Shown: piece after piece, positions 19,520-28,524 of the stretch | How positions within the stretch are numbered: the first letter of the stretch is position 1 | How the letters are laid out: each line of letters starts with the position of its first letter | NCBI GenBank assembly: GCA_023213235.1 | Contig: CP096137.1 | Span: 2,854,908 to 2,918,907 of the forward strand | Direction of reading: 5' to 3' | Length of the DNA stretch: 64,000 nt | Origin: Elusimicrobiota bacterium | Lineage (GTDB): Bacteria > Elusimicrobiota > Elusimicrobia > UBA1565 > UBA9628 | Translations under genes and position numbers: made by a program | The notes under the pieces: model-generated | Told to the model about the DNA's origin: nothing | Seen by the model: only the letters and a program-made list of their open reading frames with translations | Database searches by the model: none

Positions 19520-19593
19520 GGGTCAGACCTTACACGTTTCACTTTCTCCTGGGTTCGCCAGACTGGGAAAGTGAAACGTGTAAGGTCTGACCC
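19520..19593. repeat. Long hairpin repeat B with GGGTCAGACC tips
   Basis: A perfect 27-bp inverted repeat (19520-19546 with 19567-19593) with a 20-nt loop beginning TC and ending GG. It begins 5 nt after the cyclase stop. The flanking bases continue imperfect pairing. There is no T-tract, so it is unlike a normal terminator. Confidence 0.85.
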
Positions 19594-19617
19594 CTTCCTC
19601 CGACGGGCCGTCCACAG

Positions 19618-19639
19618 GTTATCCCCAGGCGGGGATAAC
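19618..19639. terminator. Small hairpin upstream of the subtilase gene
   Basis: GTTATCCCC pairs with GGGGATAAC around AGGC. The same TTATCCCC/GGGGATAA ends frame the terminator at 40257. A terminator is possible; T-tails are weak. Confidence 0.3.
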
Positions 19640-19649
19640 TTCCCCATAA

Positions 19650-19680
19650 GACCTAGACGCCTATAGGCCTTGCGTCCTAG
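19650..19680. promoter_or_regulatory. GACCTA..TAGGCC member of the intergenic motif
   Basis: GACCTA, eight bases, then TAGGCC and TTGCG. It lies about 70 nt before the subtilase start, next to the AT-rich stretch 19681-19698 that probably holds its promoter. Confidence 0.4.
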
Positions 19681-19748
19681 GAAATATGCTATATGAAAAC
19701 CGTCGGACGCCGCGAGGGGTCGCGGCGCAGCCGCACGGAGGCATTACC

Positions 19749-20972
19749 ATGGTTCGAGTCTTCACGAAGGCGGGGCTCCTGGCCCTGTCGCTCCTGGCCG
19801 TTTCCACCTCGGCCTACGCCGAGCGCCGCATCGTCGTGTTCCAGCCGTCGGTCGCCAAGGCGCAGCGCGTCGCGCTGGCGCAGGCCGCCGGAGGCCGGGT
19901 CGTCCGCGAGCTGCCGCTGATCAACGCGGTGGTCGTCGAGCTGGGCCAGCTCAGCGTCGCCGAGGGACGCCTGCGCGCGCTGGCCGAGGTCAAGCGCGTC
20001 GACCCGGATCCCAAGATCAACTGGCTCCAGGCCGCCGACGCCCGGGGCGTGGACTTCGCGGCGCCGTCCGCGGCCGGAATTCTCAAGAACATCGAGGCCC
20101 TCAAGGCGCGGGCCAAGCAGGAAGCCCCGTCCGAGCCCGAGCCGTCGGCTCCCGGGCAGGAGACGCCGTGGGGCATCAAGCGCGTCCAGGCGCCGGCGGC
20201 CTGGGCGACGACGAGGGGCCAGGGCGTCAAGCTCGCCGTCATCGACACGGGCATCGACATGACCCACCCGGAGCTGTCCGGCATCCTTAAAGGAGGCTGG
20301 AACGCGATCTCGACTTCGACGACGTTCAACGACGACAACGGCCACGGCACGCACTGCGCGGGCACGATCGCCGCGAAGGACGACGCCGCGGGCGTCGTCG
20401 GCGTCGCGCCGGAGATCGACCTGTACGGCGTGAAGGTGCTCGACGAGGGCGGCTCGGGCACGTTCGACGACGTCATCGCCGGCATGCTCTGGGCCGTCGA
20501 GAACAAGATGGAGATCGCGAGCATGAGCCTCGGCGCGGGCCGCGGCAATCCGGCGCTCGCGGACGCCGTCGAGGTGATGCGCAAGGCGGGCGTGATCCTG
20601 ATCGCGGCGGCCGGCAACTCCGGCGGCTCGGTCGGCTTCCCGGCCGCGTACCCGGGCGCGATCGCCGTCGCGGCGTCGGACTCCGCGGACAAGCTCGCGG
20701 GCTTCTCGAGCCGCGGGCCGTCGGTGGCGGTCATCGCCCCCGGCGTCAACGTCAAGTCGACCTACATGGGCGGCGGCTACGACACCCTCTCGGGCACGTC
20801 GATGGCCACCCCGCACGTGGCGGGCCTCGCCGCGCTCTACGTCGCGACCCACAAGGGCGCGACGCCGGAGCAGGCGCGCGCGGCCCTGACGGCCGCGTCG
20901 GCGAAGCTGCCGAACGTGCCGGACATCGGACAGGGCGCGGGGCTTCCGACCGCGCCGGCGCTCGTTCGCTGA
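19749..20972 (+). CDS. Subtilisin-like serine protease (S8), secreted
   Basis: I chose the ATG at 19749 because GGAG lies upstream and a signal peptide follows (LLALSLLAVSTSAYA); an earlier start at 19686 lacks both. After an I9-like propeptide (about residues 25-90) the catalytic domain shows the full S8 set: Asp in VIDTGID, His in NGHGTHCAG, oxyanion Asn in AAAGNSGG and Ser in GTSMATPHVAG. At 407 aa it is a normal size for an extracellular subtilase. The 5' leader (19700-19748) contains a short GC hairpin before the ribosome site. A strong terminator follows the gene. Confidence 0.93.
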   Translation: MVRVFTKAGLLALSLLAVSTSAYAERRIVVFQPSVAKAQRVALAQAAGGRVVRELPLINAVVVELGQLSVAEGRLRALAEVKRVDPDPKINWLQAADARGVDFAAPSAAGILKNIEALKARAKQEAPSEPEPSAPGQETPWGIKRVQAPAAWATTRGQGVKLAVIDTGIDMTHPELSGILKGGWNAISTSTTFNDDNGHGTHCAGTIAAKDDAAGVVGVAPEIDLYGVKVLDEGGSGTFDDVIAGMLWAVENKMEIASMSLGAGRGNPALADAVEVMRKAGVILIAAAGNSGGSVGFPAAYPGAIAVAASDSADKLAGFSSRGPSVAVIAPGVNVKSTYMGGGYDTLSGTSMATPHVAGLAALYVATHKGATPEQARAALTAASAKLPNVPDIGQGAGLPTAPALVR

Positions 20973-20995
20973 ACTGATCCGAACTCTTCAATAAA

Positions 20996-21036
20996 GCGGC
21001 CTCCCCGCCCAAACGGCGGGGAGGCCGCAATATTTT
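20996..21036 (+). terminator. Intrinsic terminator after the subtilase
   Basis: A 14-bp GC stem (starting GCGGCCTCCCCGCC) with a CAAAC-type loop is followed by AATATTTT. Confidence 0.85.
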
Positions 21037-21037
21037 C

Positions 21038-21043
21038 TATGCT
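21038..21043 (+). promoter_or_regulatory. -10 box TATGCT of the dsbA-like gene
   Basis: TATGCT ends 6 nt before a GTG at 21050, which I prefer over the ATG at 21059 for that reason. Confidence 0.45.
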
Positions 21044-21049
21044 TAACGC

Positions 21050-21672
21050 GTGGACCGCATGACCCGCCTGGTCGTCTCGACCTTCCTCGTCCTCGCCGCC
21101 TGCGGCGTCTCCTACCGCGTCGCGCGCGGCGCCCGCAAGGGCTTCTCCCCGACGCGCCCGCCTTCCGCGTGCAGGGCCCCGCGGACGCCAAGGTGACGAT
21201 CGTCGAGTTCTCCGACTTCGAGTGCCCCGCCTGCCGCGTGGCCGAGCCGCCGATGCGCTCCCTCCTCAAGCTCTATGAAGGAAAGGTGCGCCTCGTCTTC
21301 AAGCACTTCCCGCTCGAGCGCATGCACCGCTACGCGCGCCCCGGCGCGATCGCCGCCGAGTGCGCGGGCGCCCAGGGCAAGTTCTGGGAGTACCACCACG
21401 AGCTCTACGACAATCAGCACGAGTGGACGACGGAAAAGTCCGAGGAGAAGCTGTCCTCCTACGCCAAGAAGCTCAAGCTCGACGAGAAGGCCTGGAACGC
21501 CTGCCGCAAGGACCCGGCCGTCAACGAGGCCGTGAACGCCGACCAGAAGGACGGCATGAACGGCTGGGTCGGCTCGACCCCGACGTTCTTCATCAACGGC
21601 AAGCGCTTCGTCGGCGCGATGCAGCTCGCCGAGCGCGGCACGCCGTTCGTCGACAAGGAGCTGAAGAAATGA
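21050..21672 (+). CDS. DsbA-family thioredoxin-like protein (frameshifted)
   Basis: An N-terminal hydrophobic anchor (residues 4-20) precedes a thioredoxin fold with the active site FECPACRVAEP (CPAC) and the cis-Pro loop GSTPTFFINGKRF. Thioredoxin_4/DsbA-like proteins of this form oxidise or reduce substrate disulfides in the periplasm. One base is missing in the C run 21147-21150, between anchor and domain; the repaired length is 207 aa. The stop overlaps the next start (ATGA). The MauE-like neighbour is a plausible redox partner. Confidence 0.85.
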
Positions 21673-22137
21673 GCGCTCCCAAGATTCCCGCCCCCTCGGC
21701 GTCGCCGCGCGCGCGCTCGTCGGCGCCGTCCTGGTCTACGCGGGCGCCACGAAGGCCGCCGGCCCCGCCGAGGAGTTCGCGATCATCATCGGCTCCTACG
21801 ACCTCCTGCCGCGCGACATGGTGCTCAGCGCCGCGGCCCTCCTTCCCTGGGCCGAGCTGCTGATCGGCTGGGCGCTCATCCTCGGCCTGCGCCTGCGCCT
21901 GGCCGCGGCCGCCGCGGGCGCGCTGTTCTGCGGCTTCCTGTTCGCGCTCATCACCGTCAAGGCCAAGGGCATCCAGCTCCCGAACTGCGGCTGCTTCGGC
22001 GACGCGATCCACTTCACGCCCGTCCAGGCCATGCTCTTCGACTCGTTCCTGCTGGCCCTGTGCTTCCTCGCCTGGAAGGCCCCTTCGGCTCTCAGCCTGG
22101 ACAGGTGGACGGAAGGCGGCTATACTGGGGCACGCAA

Positions 22138-22141
<4 letters not shown>
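21669..22141 (+). CDS. MauE/DoxX-like membrane protein (frameshifted)
   Basis: Four TM helices follow a short N-terminus, with LPNCGCFGDAIHF between helices 3 and 4; the paired Cys in NCGCFG are typical of MauE-type proteins, which are thought to support disulfide exchange. One base is missing in the C run 21691-21695 near the start; the repaired length is 157 aa. It overlaps the DsbA-like gene at its start (ATGA) and the response regulator at its end (ATGA), so the three are translationally coupled. Confidence 0.75.
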
Positions 22142-22533
<392 letters not shown>

Positions 22534-22553
22534 CGAACCCCGCGATCCGGGGC

Positions 22554-22559
22554 TATCAT
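22554..22559 (+). promoter_or_regulatory. -10 box TATCAT of the 22566 gene
   Basis: TATCAT ends 6 nt before the ATG at 22566. Confidence 0.5.
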
Positions 22560-22565
22560 TAGCCC

Positions 22566-22868
22566 ATGGACGAAGAGGAGATCGCCAAGGACGTCGCCAA
22601 GAAGCTCGGGATTCCGTACGCCTGCTTCGCCAACAGGATCCTCAAGATGCAGGACGGCCAGCATCTGGAGTCGATCATTCCGGAGAACTTCGCGCGGGAC
22701 AACCTCGTCATGCCGCTGTTCCTCGACGGGGAGACATTGGCCGTGGCGATGGCCGAGCCCAGCAAGCAGCTGACCGACCTGGTGCGGCTGATCTCCGGAC
22801 AGGCGATTCAGCCTTTCGTCTCTTCGAAGACGCAGCTCCTGACTGCGATAGACCGCTTCTACCCTTAG
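22566..22868 (+). CDS. Stand-alone T2SSE/PilB N-terminal (MshEN-type) domain
   Basis: Only 100 aa. It matches the second half of the N-terminal domain of type II secretion/type IV pilus ATPases: KKLGIPY, then IIPENFARDNLVMPLF, TLAVAMAEPSKQ and a closing block with ITAIDRFYP-like residues. The ATPase core is absent. Known MshEN domains bind c-di-GMP, but the canonical first-motif residues cannot be confirmed here. It sits between a receiver protein and a diguanylate cyclase, which supports a c-di-GMP-related role. Confidence 0.65.
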   Translation: MDEEEIAKDVAKKLGIPYACFANRILKMQDGQHLESIIPENFARDNLVMPLFLDGETLAVAMAEPSKQLTDLVRLISGQAIQPFVSSKTQLLTAIDRFYP

Positions 22869-22897
22869 TAAGTATCGTAAGCGCGCATGGGTCCTTG

Positions 22898-22924
22898 GAC
22901 CTACTCGCCCCCGGGGCGTAGGCC
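22898..22924. promoter_or_regulatory. GACCTA..TAGGCC member of the intergenic motif
   Basis: GACCTA, fifteen bases including a GCCCCCGGGGC core, then TAGGCC. It lies upstream of the PAS-GGDEF gene. Confidence 0.35.
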
Positions 22925-22948
22925 CCTGTCGACGAACCCCCAGCCTGT

Positions 22949-22954
22949 TATCTT
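22949..22954 (+). promoter_or_regulatory. -10 box TATCTT of the diguanylate cyclase gene
   Basis: TATCTT ends 6 nt before the ATG at 22961. Confidence 0.45.
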
Positions 22955-22960
22955 ACGCGT

Positions 22961-23923
22961 ATGCCCCACTCCATTCAGCGAGCCCAAGGCCCGCTGATCG
23001 CCCTCTCGACCGACTTCATCAGAGTCAAGGAGTACTTCGAGGCCATCGTGGCCTCCTCCGCCGATCTGATCTGCACGACCGACGTCACCGGCCGCGTGAT
23101 CTACTTCTCGCCGGGCGCGGAGATGATGCTGGGCATGACCTCCGCCCAGGCGGCCGGCCAGCCGGCGCACGATTTCTACGTCGAGGGCCGGGCCGAGGCC
23201 GAGCGCCTCATGAAGCTGCTCCGGGCCTCGCCGGACGGCATCCTCCACAACCACGAGACCCGGATGAAGGCCTCCGGCGGCCGCGTCCTGCACGTGAGCC
23301 TGTCTCTTTCTTTCTTAAAGGACTCCCGCGGCCGCGTCATCGGCACGCTCGGCATCGCCAAGGACATCTCCGACCGCGTCGAGCTCGAACGGCGACTCAG
23401 GGAATTGACGCGGACCGACGATTTGACGGGCCTCTACAATCAGCGCCACTTTCATGATCGCCTGCGCGAAGAAGCCGCCCGCGCGCGCCGCCAGGGAGAG
23501 GCGCTCTCGATGGTCGTCTTCGACCTCGACGGCTTCAAGCAGGTCAACGACAAGCGCGGCCATCTCGAGGGCGACAAGATCTTGCAGGCGTTCTCCGCGG
23601 CCATCAGCGATTCCGTGCGCCGCGAGGTCGACCTCGCGTTCCGCTACGGCGGCGACGAGTTCGTGCTCCTCCTGCCGGGAACGACCGCGCCGCGCGCGGC
23701 CGTCGTCGCGCGCCGCGTGGTCAAGGCCGCCGAGCCGCTCGCCAAGGAAGGCGTCACCGCGAGCTGGGGCGTGGCGCGCCTCCCGGAGAACGGCGACGTC
23801 ACCGAGCTCGTCAAGGCCGCCGACGCCGCGATGTTCAAGATGAAGTCCGGCAAGTCCGGCGTGCGCCGCCGCGGCACCGACCTCGCGCGCGCCTACTCCG
23901 TCAAGCCGCAGACCAAGATCTAG
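22961..23923 (+). CDS. PAS-GGDEF diguanylate cyclase
   Basis: 320 aa. A PAS domain (about residues 20-140, with DLICTTDVTGRVIYFSPGAE and a PAC-like IGTLGIAKDISDRVELE end) is joined by a short helix to a GGDEF domain (about 150-305). The signature is an intact YGGDEFVLLL, and LTRTDDLTGLYNQRHF and VFDLDGFKQVND are standard metal/GTP-binding segments, so it should make c-di-GMP. No TM helix is present. The inhibitory RxxD site is not obvious. The MshEN protein upstream is a candidate receptor. Confidence 0.93.
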   Translation: MPHSIQRAQGPLIALSTDFIRVKEYFEAIVASSADLICTTDVTGRVIYFSPGAEMMLGMTSAQAAGQPAHDFYVEGRAEAERLMKLLRASPDGILHNHETRMKASGGRVLHVSLSLSFLKDSRGRVIGTLGIAKDISDRVELERRLRELTRTDDLTGLYNQRHFHDRLREEAARARRQGEALSMVVFDLDGFKQVNDKRGHLEGDKILQAFSAAISDSVRREVDLAFRYGGDEFVLLLPGTTAPRAAVVARRVVKAAEPLAKEGVTASWGVARLPENGDVTELVKAADAAMFKMKSGKSGVRRRGTDLARAYSVKPQTKI

Positions 23924-23982
23924 GCCTTTTCCCGGCCGGGTCTTTACCCATAGGTCCCGTACGCCCCCGCGCGCGTCCCTCG

Positions 23983-23988
23983 TAGAAT
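23983..23988 (+). promoter_or_regulatory. -10 box TAGAAT of the M16 gene pair
   Basis: TAGAAT ends 9 nt before the ATG at 23998. CATAGGTCCC upstream (23949) resembles one half of the recurring intergenic motif. Confidence 0.4.
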
Positions 23989-23997
23989 AGGGGACGA

Positions 23998-25332
23998 ATG
24001 AAACGATCCCTCCTGCTCGTCGCGCTCCTGCTCGCCGCCCCCTCGGCCCGCGCCCTCACCTATTCCCGCCACGTGCTGTCGAACGGCCTGACCGTCCTCC
24101 TTTATAAGGACGCCTCGGCGCCCCTCGTGGCCGTCAACATCTGGTACAAGGTCGGCTCGAAGAACGAGGAGGCGGGCCGCACGGGCTTCGCCCACCTCTT
24201 CGAGCACTACATGTTCGAGTGCACGAAGAACACCAAGCAGGGCGAGTACTTCGATACCGTCTTCAAGAAGCTCGGCGGCCTGGCCAACGCGTTCACGTCC
24301 TACGACAAGACGAACTACTACTCCGTCGTCCCCGCCGGCGGCCTCGACGAGATGCTGCGCCTGGAGTCCGACCGCATGGGCTTCCTGCAGGCGTGCATGA
24401 GCCAGGAATCTTTGGATAAACAGCGCGGAATCGTACAGAACGAGAAGCGCGAGCGCGAGGGCGCCCCGTACTCCTCGGTGTTCGAGGACGTCGTCGGCCA
24501 GACCTTCCCCGCCCCGCACCCGTACAACTGGCCGATCATCGGCTCGATGCGGGACCTCGAGGCCGCCTCGCTGCAGGACGTGGCCAAGTTCCACAAGACG
24601 TACTACCTGCCGAACAACGCCGTCCTCGCGATCGCCGGCGCGATCGACGAAGCGAAGGCGCTCGAGCGCGCCAAGTTCTGGTTCGAGGGCATCCCGGCCG
24701 GCCCCGCGCCGGCGCCGCTGAACCCGCCCGCCGTCGCGTCGCTCGGCGGCCGCCGCGAGATGACCACGCCCGACCCGAAGGCGCAGATGCCCATGCTCGT
24801 CATCGGCTTCCCGATCCCCGGCCGCGGCAAGCCCGGAGCCGACGAGGCCTCGGTGCTCGCGTCGATCCTCTCCGAGGGCCGCGGCGCGCGCCTGGCCAAG
24901 GCGCTCAAGGAAGGCGCCCGGCCGCTCGCGGTGATGGCCGAGGGCGGCGTGATCGGGCTGTATGAAAGCGACCTGCTTCTCATTCAGGCCGTCCCCGCGC
25001 CCGGCGTCACGATGGCCGAGCTCGAGGCCGCGATCCACGCCGAGATCGCGCGCATCGCCGCCGGCGGCCCGAGCGCGCAGGAGCTTGCGCGCGTGAAGGC
25101 CAAGCTGCGCACCTCGATGTACGACGCGCTGCAGAACGTCGAGGGCGTCGCGCAGAGCCTCGCCGAAGGCGAGGCCGTCGGAGGCGATCCGGAGCTCTTC
25201 ATCGGCGGCGAGGCCGCCCGCATCCAGGCCGTCGACGCCGACGCGGTCAAGCGCGCCGCCGCGCGCCTGACGCCGTCGAATTCGTCCGTCGTCAAGATCG
25301 CCCCCGCTCCCGCCGCCCCGAGGAACCCGTGA
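23998..25332 (+). CDS. M16 zinc protease, catalytic subunit, secreted
   Basis: 444 aa with a signal peptide (to ARA, residue 19). The inverted zinc motif HLFEH is at residues 66-70, and the downstream Glu lies in QNEKREREG. A second M16 C-terminal domain completes one half-chamber. It overlaps the following gene by GTGA. Periplasmic M16 proteins commonly work as a catalytic/non-catalytic pair, as here. The first gene in the window encodes a fused version without signal peptide. Confidence 0.9.
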   Translation: MKRSLLLVALLLAAPSARALTYSRHVLSNGLTVLLYKDASAPLVAVNIWYKVGSKNEEAGRTGFAHLFEHYMFECTKNTKQGEYFDTVFKKLGGLANAFTSYDKTNYYSVVPAGGLDEMLRLESDRMGFLQACMSQESLDKQRGIVQNEKREREGAPYSSVFEDVVGQTFPAPHPYNWPIIGSMRDLEAASLQDVAKFHKTYYLPNNAVLAIAGAIDEAKALERAKFWFEGIPAGPAPAPLNPPAVASLGGRREMTTPDPKAQMPMLVIGFPIPGRGKPGADEASVLASILSEGRGARLAKALKEGARPLAVMAEGGVIGLYESDLLLIQAVPAPGVTMAELEAAIHAEIARIAAGGPSAQELARVKAKLRTSMYDALQNVEGVAQSLAEGEAVGGDPELFIGGEAARIQAVDADAVKRAAARLTPSNSSVVKIAPAPAAPRNP

Positions 25333-26804
25333 GACATCTCCTTCTCGCCGCCCTGCTCGCCGCTCCCGCCTCCGCCCAGAAGGAGCCCAAGCGCGCCTCG
25401 GACAAGGACCGCGCGACGCCCGCGCCGATCGGCGCGACCGCGTCCTCGTCCATCGCCCCCGCGGCGAAGGCCGTGCTCGCCAACGGCCTCGGCCTCTCGT
25501 TGATCGAGTCGCACCGCCTGCCGCTCGTCGCGGTGACGCTCGTCATCCCCGCCGCCGGCTCCGACGCCGACCCGAAGGGCAAGGAAGGCCTGACGTCCTT
25601 CGTCGCCGCGATGGCCAAGGAGGGCGTGCCCGGCCTGCCCACCGCCGCCGACTTGGCCGACGCGATCGACGACATCGGCTCCAGCCTGTCGGTGTCCGCG
25701 GGCTCCGAGTCCACCACGGTCACGATCGTCACGCTCAAGGAGAACCTCGGCCGCGCGCTGGAGCTCGCGAGCAAGGTCGTGCGCGAGCCCTCGCACCTGA
25801 CGCCGTCGGCCGAGAGCGCCGCGGCGCTCGAGCGCCTGCGCCAGCGCTCGCTGTCGGGCCTCGAAATGGAGAAAGGAAATCCCGAGTCCATCGCGAGCGA
25901 GCGCCTGTCCTCCGCCCTCTTCGGCGACACCCCGCGCGGCCGCCCGGCCACGCCCGAGGCGATCAACGCGATCACCGCCGAAGACGTCGCCGCGCGCCAC
26001 CGCGCGTCGATGGTGCCGAACGGCGCCGTGCTGTCCGTCGCCGGCGACGTCACGATGGACGAGCTCAAGGCGCTCGCGGGGGCGCACTTCGGGACGTGGT
26101 CGCCCTCCTCCGTCCCGGCTCCGGCCGCCCCGACGCCGGTCCTCGGCCCGGCGCAGACCGTGGCCGCCGCCCCGACGGGCCTCGTCATCGAGCTCGTGGA
26201 CCTGCCCGGAACGCAGGCGCAGATGATGCTCGGCGTGCTCACCGCGCCGCGCCTGGCGGCCGACTACGACGCGCTGTCGGTCGCCGTCAACGTGCTCGGC
26301 GGCCCGCTCGTCGGGCGCCTCGAGCAGAACATCCGCGAGCGCAACCGCTGGGCGTACGGCGCGCGCGCCGGGATGTCGGCGTGGAAGGACGGCGGCATGA
26401 CCGAGATCGAGACCAAGGTCCAGGCCGACAAGTGCGGCGACGCGATGGGCGAGATATTGAAGGAGATCGCCCTGATCCGCTCGACGCCGGTCCCCGCCGA
26501 GGAGCTCGCCGCGGTGAAGGTGTCGCTCAAGGGCCTCTACCTCCAGCGCAACCGCACCGTGCAGAGCCTGGCCGCCCGCCAGGCCGCGATCGAGACGATG
26601 GGCCTGCCGGCCTCGACGCTCAACGACTACCCGCAGCGCATCGACGCGCTCACCGCCGCGCAGATTCAGGCCGCGGCCGCCAAGTGGCTGAACCCCTCGC
26701 AGCTCAAGGTGGTGATCGTCGGCGACGCGGCTTTGCTCAAGCCGCAGCTCGCGCCGTACGGCACGGTCAAGGTTTTTGACGCGGACGGCAAGCCGAAAGC
26801 TTAG
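25329..26804 (+). CDS. M16 protease-like non-catalytic subunit, secreted
   Basis: GTG start overlapping the previous stop. Signal peptide, a low-complexity Ala/Ser segment, then an M16 fold beginning VLANGLGLSLIESHRLPLV. The zinc-motif position reads GLTSFVAAM, so no metal site remains, but the substrate-anchoring R/Y pair is kept in RNRWAYGARAG. 491 aa. By family precedent it should pair with the 23998 product to form the closed chamber. Confidence 0.88.
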   Translation: MRHLLLAALLAAPASAQKEPKRASDKDRATPAPIGATASSSIAPAAKAVLANGLGLSLIESHRLPLVAVTLVIPAAGSDADPKGKEGLTSFVAAMAKEGVPGLPTAADLADAIDDIGSSLSVSAGSESTTVTIVTLKENLGRALELASKVVREPSHLTPSAESAAALERLRQRSLSGLEMEKGNPESIASERLSSALFGDTPRGRPATPEAINAITAEDVAARHRASMVPNGAVLSVAGDVTMDELKALAGAHFGTWSPSSVPAPAAPTPVLGPAQTVAAAPTGLVIELVDLPGTQAQMMLGVLTAPRLAADYDALSVAVNVLGGPLVGRLEQNIRERNRWAYGARAGMSAWKDGGMTEIETKVQADKCGDAMGEILKEIALIRSTPVPAEELAAVKVSLKGLYLQRNRTVQSLAARQAAIETMGLPASTLNDYPQRIDALTAAQIQAAAAKWLNPSQLKVVIVGDAALLKPQLAPYGTVKVFDADGKPKA

Positions 26805-26813
26805 TTCCCGGGC

Positions 26814-26819
26814 TATAAT
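26814..26819 (+). promoter_or_regulatory. -10 box TATAAT of the alternative oxidase gene
   Basis: A consensus TATAAT ends 6 nt before the ATG at 26826. No convincing -35 box is seen. Confidence 0.65.
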
Positions 26820-26825
26820 GGGCGC

Positions 26826-27476
26826 ATGAGCGCCCCGGTCGACCTGAAAGCGGAGCAGCGAGCGACCTTGTCGTCGCCCCGGCGACCCTACGGCCTGCTC
26901 GCGCGCCTGCTTTTCCTGGGCATGGACCTCGTCTACGGCCGCAAGCGCACGCTGAAGAAATTCACCGTGCTCGAGGTGATCGCGCGCGTGCCCTACCAGG
27001 CGTGGGAGCACGTCGCCTACATCGCGATGACCCACACCTACGCCCAGCCCGGCTTCGCGCGCCGCGTCTTCGAGTTCGTGAAGGAGTCGCGCGCGCAGCA
27101 GGACAACGAGCAGTGGCACCTGCTGATCCTCGAGGAGCTGCTCCACAAGGACGGGGTCAAAGAGAGCTTTTTCTTATACCGGCTCGCCCCGCAGATCGCC
27201 GCGTTCGCCTACTACCACGTGAGCTGGCTTCTGTACGCGATCAATCCGAGCCACAGCTACGCGCTCAACGCCGACTTCGAGGACCACGCCGAGCACGAGT
27301 ACATGGAGTTCGTGCGCGACCACCCGGAGCTCGAGTCGCGGCCGTTTAAGAGCGAGTTCGAGAAGGACTACGGCCGCTTCGCGAGCCTGGCCGACCTCTT
27401 CCGCAACATCGGGCTCGACGAGCGCCATCACAAGCTTGAGAGCCTCGCCCGCATCGACGCGCCGCGCTTTTCCTAA
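26826..27476 (+). CDS. Alternative oxidase (AOX/PTOX family diiron quinol oxidase)
   Basis: 216 aa, near the size of known short bacterial AOX. All six diiron ligands of the family align: Glu50 (VLEVIARVP), Glu95 and His98 (DNEQWHL, cf. NERMHL), Glu152 (FEDHAEHEY, cf. LEEEA), Glu199 and His202 (LDERHH, cf. RADEAHH). The redox Tyr found seven residues after the third ligand is Tyr159. Helices of moderate hydrophobicity fit a monotopic membrane protein. Known reaction: quinol oxidation with reduction of O2 to water without proton pumping. Monocistronic with its own promoter. Confidence 0.85.
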   Translation: MSAPVDLKAEQRATLSSPRRPYGLLARLLFLGMDLVYGRKRTLKKFTVLEVIARVPYQAWEHVAYIAMTHTYAQPGFARRVFEFVKESRAQQDNEQWHLLILEELLHKDGVKESFFLYRLAPQIAAFAYYHVSWLLYAINPSHSYALNADFEDHAEHEYMEFVRDHPELESRPFKSEFEKDYGRFASLADLFRNIGLDERHHKLESLARIDAPRFS

Positions 27477-27484
27477 TAAATAGG

Positions 27485-27490
27485 TATCAT
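27485..27490 (+). promoter_or_regulatory. -10 box TATCAT of the 27497 gene
   Basis: TATCAT ends 6 nt before the ATG at 27497. Confidence 0.5.
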
Positions 27491-27496
27491 CCGGCC

Positions 27497-27877
27497 ATGG
27501 CGCGGGTGCTTATCGTCGACGACGATCTCTCGATCATCGAGATCCTGACCGAGATCCTCAAGGTCGAGGGCCACGAGGTCTTCTCGGCCGTCAATCCGGC
27601 GGAGGGCATGCAGACCGCGCGCAAGGTCAAGCCGGACCTGATGATCCTCGACTACCATATGCCCGGCGACACGGGCTCCCATCTCTTCGAGTCGTTCCGG
27701 CGCAACAACGCCACGAAGACCACCCCGATCCTGTTCATGAGCGGCGAGGCCGATCCCGCCCAGATCATGGCGGAGATCTCGGATTCGACGGGCTCCCGCT
27801 TCCTGCCGAAGCCGGTGCCGCTCGAGGACTTTCGCCGCGCGATCCGCGAGATGCTCGCGGAAAAACCGAAGGAGTAG
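27497..27877 (+). CDS. Stand-alone receiver-domain response regulator
   Basis: 126-aa CheY-like domain: IVDDD acidic pair, phospho-Asp in LMILDYHMPGDTG, Ser in FMSGE and Lys in FLPKPVP. No output domain, so it likely acts by protein contact or in a phosphorelay. gpmA starts 7 nt after its stop with a ribosome site inside this gene's end, so the two are probably co-transcribed. Confidence 0.88.
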   Translation: MARVLIVDDDLSIIEILTEILKVEGHEVFSAVNPAEGMQTARKVKPDLMILDYHMPGDTGSHLFESFRRNNATKTTPILFMSGEADPAQIMAEISDSTGSRFLPKPVPLEDFRRAIREMLAEKPKE

Positions 27878-27884
27878 AACCGAC

Positions 27885-28505
27885 ATGGCCAAGCTCGTCC
27901 TCGTCCGTCACGGACAATCGCAGTGGAATCTGGAGAACCGCTTCACCGGCTGGGTGGACGTTCCGATCACCGAGCTCGGCGACAAGGAAGCGCATCGCGC
28001 CGGGAAGGAACTGAAGGAGTCGGGGATCAAGTTCGACCTCGCCTTCGTGTCCGAGCTCAAGCGCGCGAACCAGACCCTCGAGGTGATCCTGGGCGAGCTC
28101 GGCCGCAAGGACCTTCCCATAAAGAAGGACGCCGCGCTCAACGAGCGCCATTACGGCGACCTGCAGGGCCTCGACAAGGCGGAGACGATCAAGAAATTCG
28201 GCGAGCAGCAGGTCCACATCTGGCGCCGCTCCTTCGACGTCAAGCCGCCGAACGGCGAGAGCCTCAAGGACACCGCCGACCGGACCTTGCCCTACTTCAA
28301 CAAGTTCATCCTGCCCGCGGTGACGGCCGGGCAGAACGTCCTCGTGTCCGCGCACGGCAACTCGCTGCGCGCGATCATCATGGATCTGGAGAAATTGAGC
28401 CCGGAAGGGATCATGAAGGTCGAGATCGCCACGTGCCGGCCGATCTACTACGACGTCGGGCCCAAGGGCGAGGTCCTTCACAAGACCGTCTCAGGCGCTC
28501 AATAA
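27885..28505 (+). CDS. gpmA: 2,3-bisphosphoglycerate-dependent phosphoglycerate mutase
   Basis: 206 aa. Histidine-phosphatase motif LVRHGQSQWNLENRFTGW gives the phospho-His, followed by ERHYGDLQGLDKAET and the second catalytic His in VSAHGNSLRAII. These are the dPGM/GpmA signatures, and the lengthened lid segment is shorter than in E. coli (about 250 aa). It interconverts 3- and 2-phosphoglycerate in the cytoplasm. GGAG precedes the ATG by 11 nt. Confidence 0.93.
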   Translation: MAKLVLVRHGQSQWNLENRFTGWVDVPITELGDKEAHRAGKELKESGIKFDLAFVSELKRANQTLEVILGELGRKDLPIKKDAALNERHYGDLQGLDKAETIKKFGEQQVHIWRRSFDVKPPNGESLKDTADRTLPYFNKFILPAVTAGQNVLVSAHGNSLRAIIMDLEKLSPEGIMKVEIATCRPIYYDVGPKGEVLHKTVSGAQ

Positions 28506-28524
28506 CGGGGGCGTCCTGTTTTTG

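Noticed and set aside
19612..19640. DnaA-box-like sequence (CCACAGGTTATCCCC) as a replication origin
   Set aside because: Only one imperfect box, no AT-rich unwinding stretch and no dnaA, dnaN or gyrB nearby.
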